This document shows positions 40,701 to 49,700 of a DNA stretch of 64,000 bases, in pieces. The DNA is from Luidia sarsii (Eukaryota; Echinodermata; Asteroidea; Paxillosida; Luidiidae), in assembly GCA_949987565.1 (NCBI GenBank), contig OX465102.1, positions 17,868,968 through 17,932,967 on the forward strand, read 5' to 3'. Positions within the stretch are counted from its first letter, which is position 1. Each line of letters opens with the position of its first letter. A model generated the notes under the pieces. The model did no database searches. It was not told where the DNA came from and saw nothing but the letters and a program-made list of their open reading frames with translations. The position numbers were made by a program, and so were the translations under genes.

Positions 40701-43700
40701 TACTGTAATGTGACAGGTCCGCCCTGTACACTCACTTTAACTTAATCACTCCCTAAACTGGTGCCCAATCTCACCAACTGCCATTTCTGAATGCAATTTG
40801 TGGTTTACATACCACATAGTATTATAGGGTCTGTGCAATGAATATCACAGTCAAGCTCATTTTCTGCTGTTATCTAGGGATCTGAAGTGTACAAACATAT
40901 TGGCAAGCTTCGTTTTCTTAGTGGAGTCAGAAATTGGTCATCTTTTCTACCTTTAAAAATATCCTTATAAAAATGAGGGCGCTATTGTACATGTTGTAAG
41001 GTCATGTCAGGAACCCACAGTTTAAAAAAATAAGAAAAACATTAACTTTCAAACTGCAAATTAATCCCTCTGGGTTAGGTTTGATGAAAACCTCCTTAAC
41101 TAAATAATCATGAAGCATAATTTTTTTCAGTAGATCAACAGGTTTAGGGACAGGTCTGCAGGAAAAATCAGAAATATTCACAATTTTTTGTATACCGGTA
41201 CAACCAATTGATCCTATGATGAGATCACAAATTTGCTCATGAATATTGAAATTCTCAGTAGCATCAAAATTTGCACTGCACAGACCCTTTAATAATTCCA
41301 ATGTTAGTGCGTGCAAATGCTTACAACAGCTTTGTTTTCAGACGGACATATTTCTGCTTGAATGGTTCCTTCTTGGGGATGACTTTGATCTGCTCTAAGG
41401 TCTCATACTCCATCCGTTCCTTCAGAATGGGTCCGGTTAGAAAGCTCTGCAAGAAAGATGAACATCATTCCGGCATTTGAATGTATTGATGTTCTGGTGA
41501 TCAAGAGAAGGAAGTTAATGTGCTATTGCGTGGGATTCAAGAGAAGGGGGTTATATGCTACAGCATGGTAATCAAGAGAAAGAAGTTACAGCATATGTTA
41601 TTGCATGGTAATCAAGAGAAGGAAGTTACAGCATATGTTATTGCATGGTAATCAAGAGAAGGAAGTTACAGCATATGTTATTGCATGGTAATCAAGAGAA
41701 GGAAGTTACAGCATATGTTATTGCATGGTAATCAAGAGAAGGAAGTTACAGCATATGTTATTGCATGGTAATCAAGAGAAGGAAATTACAGCATATGTTA
41801 TTGCATGGTAATCAAGAGAAGGAAATTACAGCATATGTTATTGCATGGTAATCAAGAGAAGGAAATTACAGCATATGTTATTGCATGGTAATCAAGAGAA
41901 GGAAATTACAGCATATGTTATTGCATGGTAATCAAGAGAAGGAAATTACAGCATATGTTATTGCATGGTAATCAAGAGAAGGAAATTACAGCATATGTTA
42001 TTGCATGGTAATCAAGAGAAGGAAGTTACAGCATATGTTATTGCATGGTAATCAAGAGAAGGAAGTTACAGCATATGTTATTGCATGGTAATCAAGAGAA
42101 GGAAGTTACAGCATATGTTATTGCATGGTAATCAAGAGAAGGAAATTACAGCATATGTTATTGCATGGTAATCAAGAGAAGGAAATTACAGCATATGTTA
42201 TTGCATGGTAATCAAGAGAAGGAAATTACAGCATATGTTATTGCATGGTAATCAAGAGAAGGAAATTACAGCATATGTTATTGCATGGTAATCAAGAGAA
42301 GGAAGTTACAGCATATGTTATTGCATGGTAATCAAGAGAAGGAAATTACAGCATATGTTATTGCATGGTAATCAAGAGAAGGAAATTACAGCATATGTTA
42401 TTGCATGGTAATCAAGAGAAGGAAGTTACAGCATATGTTATTGCATGGTAATCAAGAGAAGGAAGTTACAGCATATGTTATTGCATGGTAATCAAGAGAA
42501 GGAAGTTACAGCATATGTTATTGCATGGTAATCAAGAGAAGGAAGTTACAGCATATGTTATTGCATGGTAATCAAGAGAAGGATTTCAATGAAGTTTTGC
42601 CCTTGCTCGATATGATAAACACCGAGTGCTCAGTGCTTTGCCCGATGCCTGATAAAAATATTTCAGGCAGCTCGGGCAGGATTCGAACCCGCAACTCCCG
42701 ATTTCTAGTACGGCCATCAAGAGAAGGAAGTTATATGCTATTGCATTGCAATTTGCATGGGAAGAAATTTTGCTAACAGTAAGGACACCAAGGGGCCTGA
42801 TGTTTTGATCCAATCAGCACATCACTTTATGCTTGTGAAAAGTCTTGCTAAGATCGAGACACCCTGCTCTCTAAAATCTTTTTAGCACCTGCATACTTGC
42901 TCACTTAGGTGTTGTCAAAATATATTTCGGTCAAACAAACCAAGGAAAAACTGACTGGAAACGTTTGAACAATTTTAAAAATTGGCAAAGAAAACTTTGA
43001 CTGAACTGGGACTTGAACCCAAGACCTCTGGACTACCATACCAGTGCTATTCCATCTGAGCTATCCAGCCCTTAGATGGTGGCCTCCCAAATAGTGAACT
43101 AGTCTTTGCTGGGGTGGGGGCGCCAGTCAGAAGCAATTCAACCATTAACTGCCATATATCTCCAGGGATCACACCACCGCTTTCATTCAGATGCAAACAA
43201 CTAATTGTTGTAAATCTGGCTACGGCAGCTCGGGGATCACACAAAGCAATAAACTGTTTCAAAATGTATTTCTATTACTCACAAAGGCAAACACTAGTAT
43301 GACTCACCACACATTTCTTGAGAAGTTCCAGAAGGTTCTCTCTCTCACTGTTTGTCGGTGCTGTTGTCTCTGCATTCTCTGAGTTAGCCTCGGAGTTTGT
43401 CTCAGGTTTGACATCCACACAAGAGGTTTCAATGTCTACAACAGTGGAACAAGCGAGCAATTGGGACCTTAGACTTGTCATTGTTAGGAAACGGCCACTT
43501 TCACACCCCCGCCCCCCCCAAAAAAAGTATAAATATTGCCAAGGGTGCCAAAGCGAGTTGGTAAAGCAACGAGGTCAGTTGAAAGGCCACCAAGGCCAGT
43601 TAATAGAGGGACACCAAGGCCAGTTAATAGAGGGACACCAAGGCCAGTTGGTAAGCCACCAAGGCCAGTTGGCAGAGCACAAAAGCCAGTTGGAAGGACA

Positions 43701-46700
43701 TCAAGGCCAGTTGGCAGGGCACCCAGGCCAGTTTCCAGGGCACCAAGGCCAGTTGCCAGGTCGCCTAGGAGAGCTGGCAGGGCACCTAGACCAGTTGGCA
43801 TGGCACCAAAGCCAGTTGACAAGGTATTAAGGTCTGTTGGCAGGGCACCTACGGTAGACCTGTTGGAAGGGCACCAAGGCCAGTTGGCAGGGCAGCAAGG
43901 CCAGTTGGCAGGGCAGCAAGGCCAGTTGGCAGGGCACCAAGGCCAGTTGGCAGGGCACCAAGGCCAGTTGGCAGGGCACCAAGGCCAGTTGGCAGGGCAC
44001 CAAGGCCAGTTGGCAGGGCACCAAGGCCAGTTGGCAGGGCACCAAGGCCAGTTGGCAGGGCACCCAGGCCAGCTGGCAGGACAACCAGGCCAGTTGGCAA
44101 GCCACTATTAAAGGCCAAAGTAATTGAGCTCAAGTGGCAATCATATTCTGGGCCAAGGTGAAAGTGGCCTTGAAGAATTGGATTTTGTTTTCTTGCGAGG
44201 CACCTACATGTAGGCTGGTAAAATCCCACATATATGAAATGAAGATAGTTCCTTGGCTAGAATTGGCTTTTTACAAGGCATTATTTGCAAGGCATTATGT
44301 GGGAAAATTGTGAAGAATATCTAGGACTCACCTACGATGCTGAAGACATCGGCGATCAGGGAACTTACTCTAGGATGCATGTGCTAAAGGAAAAGAGATA
44401 TTAAAGTTGAAATTCTTGATATCATTTTGCTGCCTATAATCCAACATTGTCTTCGGAATATCCAACCTCAACATCAAGAAGAGGAATGACTGAATTACAC
44501 ATGCAATATTCTTTTAAATCATTGGGAAGATCGGAAAACATCAATGTCCACAGATTTCCTTCTAATTTACACAGTTTGTAGATGGTCATGATAGAATCCT
44601 CATGTTGTAATCTTATGGTCTGGGATGCTGTACTTCTCAAGAAATCTTCACTCCAACATCAACAAATAATTTATCACTCGCGAGTGATAAACTATTTCTT
44701 ACACTACAGAATGGTGCGAAAACCGTGACGGTTTTTTGCCTTTTTCTACTTTCTCAGAATATCATTTGAGCAAAAAACCTTCGCAGGATTTCTTTTGTTG
44801 GAATGTTTAATGGTTTAACACAAAATGTGTCAATCTTTTGACTTTTACCAGTGTTGTATGGGGCCTTTAAGAATCTATTGTGATAATCCATTCTTTTGTG
44901 TTCACTTCCCTTCACTTTTCCCTTTTGATCTTCCCTACTGCTTGCCTCTCCCTTTGATCTCCCCCCTGGTCTGTCTACCAGCTATCAATCTTTGTCCATC
45001 TTTTCTATTCCATATCTCCACAGTCTCCTGACGACGGGCAGAGTGCACACTACCCAAAATGTTGTGTTACCGGCTCTTTTCAGAGCCACACTCCTTCTTG
45101 AAAGAGAAGTGCTACATAAGATCACCGTAAACCTTCCATTTAATTCATACCTCATTACTTCTCTTCCTTCAAATCTGTCTTTGTCCTCGGTACTCGTGGC
45201 CTTTTGGAAAAGTCCGGCCAGAATTGAAATTTTGATTTTAAACTTAAAGAGCTTTTTCTATCCTTTTGTACATTCTACTACTGAGTACCGGTAAGCATTT
45301 ACACCATCACGAGATCACAGCAACGCTGTGCCATGTGTAGAACGCCTGCAGTGACACTGTGTGTGTTATCTTTTGAAGTAAATACAGTGAAACGTCGCTA
45401 TAATGAACATCCTGGGATCCATGAAAATTGTTTGGTATAGGGGTCGTTTGTTACAGTAGTTGCGGCCACATATTTTGTACACAAAAATCGGGAACCAACG
45501 GGCATGTTTGTTATAGCCGAATGTTTGGTATATCGGTGTACGTTATAGTGATGTTCCACTGTACAAAAAACTGTTGCAAACTGCTCACCGACTAAAAATG
45601 ACCAGCAATACATACATTTCAAAAGTCGGAAGGCCTGACGTTTCGATCCTACCAGCACCTTTCTAAAAGGCAAAGTAATCTTGAGATGAATTTCTGACTT
45701 TGAGAAAGGTCCCGCCAGGATCAAAACGTCAGGCCCTAAAAAAAATTTAGATTTTAATTTTTTGCCATTGAAGTTTAGCAAACAGTCTGCAAAGTCCTTG
45801 CAGAATCCGTGAGATTTCAAGAGGAGCTGACTTACGGAGATTTCACCGAGGGCGGAGGCTGCTGTGTCCGCCTTGATGTTACCAAGCTGGCACTGTTTGA
45901 TAAAGCCATACAATGCGCGGCGAAGCCCTGAAAAGGTGAGCACAAACGGTGGGTTTAGCATTGGAGGGAATGGGGAGGAGGGAGTGGTTGCTTTGAGAAT
46001 TAACATTGGATAGGGATGGAGCCTGTGGGATAATGTGGACAAATTGGAGCCGGCACCATGTTAGTAAGCGTTAAGGAGTTAACTCCGAGAAGAACTGGTA
46101 CTTCACTACCAGGATTGTTCACCCAAAGTTTTAGGCATCAGTGAGTGCAATTATTTTGGATGCACAGCAGGGTGTCACTGGGGTACAATTGAGTTACCCT
46201 TTGAGTGTCACTGGAGTGTAGATGGGGTACCCTTTGAGTGTCACTGGGGTGTAGATTGGTTACTCATTCATGGCTAGTGAAATGTGGATGAGTTACACTT
46301 TGAGAGTCACTTAGTGGAGATGGGTTACATTTAGAGTGTCATTCAAAGAGGTTATGCCCTTACTCGATTACTGGGTTATATTTAGAGTGTCACTTGGATT
46401 TAGATGGGTTGCATTTTGAGTGTCCCTTGATTGTAGATGCGAGTCTTGCTTGGGTGTAGATAAGTTACACTTACTGGGATTTGGATGGGCGACACATTGT
46501 CACTTGAGTATGACTATATACATGGGTTACTCTTAGGGGGGTCACTGGGGTATATATGGGTTACCCTTTCAGAGTCACTAAATTTTGGGGGGTTGGAGTG
46601 TTGATGTTTGTTTTGGTGCATTTCTTGATTGCTTGTTTGTAGATTAGACTTAAAGGTTTGCATGGTGGAAATACTAAGTAGAAGGTTTGCAGTAACACCA

Positions 46701-49700
46701 TGTAGCACTTCTCTTTCAAGGAGTGTTGCTCTGAAGAGCCGGTAACTCAACATTTCGGATAGTATGTACATGTACATGTACTCTGTCCGTCGTCAGTAGA
46801 CTGCCGATGACAGGCACAGTTGTCTACAAATGACGGGCAGAGTACATACTACCCGAAACATTGAGTTTCACAACCACACTTTCTTGAAAGAGAAGTGCTA
46901 CATGGTGTTACCGAAAACCTTCCACTTTGCTTGTTTGTAGATTAGGGTGCTTGTTTGGGCGTTGTAGTATTGGTAAGGGTGTCTAGGTGTTTGTCATGGA
47001 TGTTTGGGCGTGTTTGTTTGTTTGTTTGTTTGCTTGTTTACCTTTTGCCTCAGGAGAGAAGACACCATCCTCCGTAGCCGCAGCCACCTGGGTGCGACAT
47101 TGCTTCAAACTACAAAACAAAACACACACAAGGAGAAAGAAACACGTTTCAAGCTCAAACCAAATCTACTTTCCTCATCATGTTGAATATTGAAACACGT
47201 CAATCAATCAATCTCTTTCAATACAAGTAAATGAAATCAAACAAACAATTAAGGATGCATTAATTAACTCTGCACTGGCATCTTCCCTTAGTCTGCAAAG
47301 TTACTCAGAACCATCACAATTAATAAACCAATTCAATCAAAGTTGGCTGCAGGAAGGAAAAATATGTAGTTACAGAAGACTCGTCAATGACTGTTGTTTT
47401 AGAGATTTTATTTCAGTTTTTTTCTTCTCTCCAGAAACAAAAGAAACACACACTTTGCATAAAGGGAAACATGAGTCTCACTATTTGGATTGAATCAACA
47501 GAGCCTCTTCCACATCAAATATAAGGGAATTTGTTTAAATCATATTTAAATCAATATTTATTTTGATTTAATACAAGGGAGGAAACAATGTGTAGAATTG
47601 TAACCAATCTACAAACACTGCCAATCAGACAAATAAATATTGTACTTTGCAACAGAGATATTAACGTAAGGCACACACTTTATGTTGACATGGTTGAAAT
47701 GAGAATTCACAAGTGACATATTGCAGAGAAATTTATTGCACATAATATCTGCTAATTGCATATTTTTGTATGTGAAGTTAATACAAAAAACTGTTGCAAA
47801 CTGCTCACTAAATAACCTGCAGCTGCAATACATGAATCTCCATAGTAGGAGGGCCTGACGTTTCAATCCTAGCAGAAGCTTTCTCAAAAGGCATTTATGT
47901 CACAAATTTTCTCACAACTTTGGAATAAAGTCGTTACAATTCTATGTGATCTACATAATAACAAATCACACACGTAATAAGGTAGAAAATGTGTTTGTCA
48001 CCTGCATTTGAAAATTCATCATTCGTTGAATAACATGCTATTTACAAGTTAAATTATCACATAAGATAAAAATATATTTTGTTCTACTTTTTTCTGAAAA
48101 AAAATGTATTGTATACAATTATTTTTCCCTTGAAATATTAAATATAAATAAATTCATGTTATATTCATGAATGTACTATAGATGCATATTTACATATAAA
48201 TACTTAGGAAAAACATCTTTTGGCATCTTACAGAAAATAGGGATCCACATTCTTCAATCAATTCACCATCAGTTATAATTCTCTTAAGTTGGTAACATAA
48301 CCTCCGGTAAAACTATAATTAAAACAAAAATAATTTCTTGCTATTATACACGTACATCTTAAATATGAAGAGAAAAAAAATGGACTTTTGGAGATTATTC
48401 AAATTCTTGTTAAATTTAAAGCTCAATTTTTCCCACGTTCTATTAACCCTGCCACTGTGCCTGCCCGGACATTCTCAATATAACATTTGTACTTGATCTT
48501 TACTCAGCCAATCTTCTTCAACTGACAACAAATGAAGCATACTCATCAAAACAAACCCCATAAATATAATTGGAATATCTTTCTCAAAAGGAACCTTCGG
48601 GGGGGGGGGGAATCTAAAAAGAAATCTTTTAAAAACACAAACAAACAAACAAATCAAAATTTCTCCATTCCTCATTTTGTTTTCAATCTGTGTAATTTTA
48701 GAAGCTAAAGTCAATCATTTCTATTCATTTGTCAGTCAATTCTTGTTTGCAGGTGTCAGTCTCCTTCCCTTGACAGACACAGAGTAATACTATTAAACAA
48801 CTCCCAACATTATCAGACATTAAATGCATTAAAACCAACAACCAGCATTGCTTCGTTTAAGACAGCGTTAAAGTAAACAATCAAGGGATTGTCTTACTTT
48901 GCAAGTACAGATATATCACCTTAGTTTTCACAGTGGAAGCACAATGTAGAAAAGCTTGAGGTGATACCATGTAATTCATCTCTTTCGAGATGAAGAATGG
49001 CACTGAAGGGCCAGCAACCAGACATTTTGAGCAAGGTGTACTCTGCCCTAATTACGAGACCAAAATCTAGATGCTACTTCACTGTACACTAGTTGATTGA
49101 CCCATCTCTTTCATAATTCAGGTTTTTTTTAGTACCCCCGGTACTTCATTTCATTCCATATTCAAAGGGCTAGTCAGGAAATCAAGATTTCTCTCTTGAC
49201 TAAGTCATACCTACAAGGTTTTCCCAAGGCCACATTTTTTTTTCATTTTGGCCCTTCACACAGGGTACCTCCTCTGAATAGAAATTTGCAATAAAATGTT
49301 TACAAACATAAAAAGAAAGTACAATTAAGCTGAATAATCTTTGTTATGTAAATAAAGATTGGAGGACTGCAAGTGTATGGAGGACTGCAAGTGTATGGAG
49401 GACTGCAAGTGTTATTTGGATACTACTCCTTTGGAGTTCCTTGTTCTAGGCATGTAATGCATTTAGTAATTACCCTGTTTTCATTTAAACATGGAACGTT
49501 TTCATTTGGTCTAGTAATACAATCTCAAGACAAATTTATACAAGAAATCTATATGTAAAAAGGAAACATTTCCTGGTAAAAATATGGAACAGATTAAAAA
49601 AATAAATAATAATAATTAAGTAAATGTATTTGCCAATAATACAAATCCTATGTGACTGTGAGGGACACATTTTTGTTCAATGTGAACAAAGTTCTTTCCT

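Noticed and set aside
41002..41316. 104-codon minus frame beside THOC2 exon 6
   Set aside because: AT-rich codons, no recognised family, and the exon 6 to exon 7 junction already gives the conserved [11 protein letters not shown] without it.
41490..42590. CRISPR-like regular array
   Set aside because: Units are directly tandem with no unique spacers, the host is a metazoan intron, and no cas genes exist.
43484..44229. Overlapping 92-191 codon frames with GHQGQLA or GLGALPT repeats
   Set aside because: Another 21-bp array, open in most frames on both strands, without homology.
45398..46042. 214-codon minus frame
   Set aside because: It stitches together a MITE, a fold-back arm and the real THOC2 exon 3; only 45836-45927 is coding.
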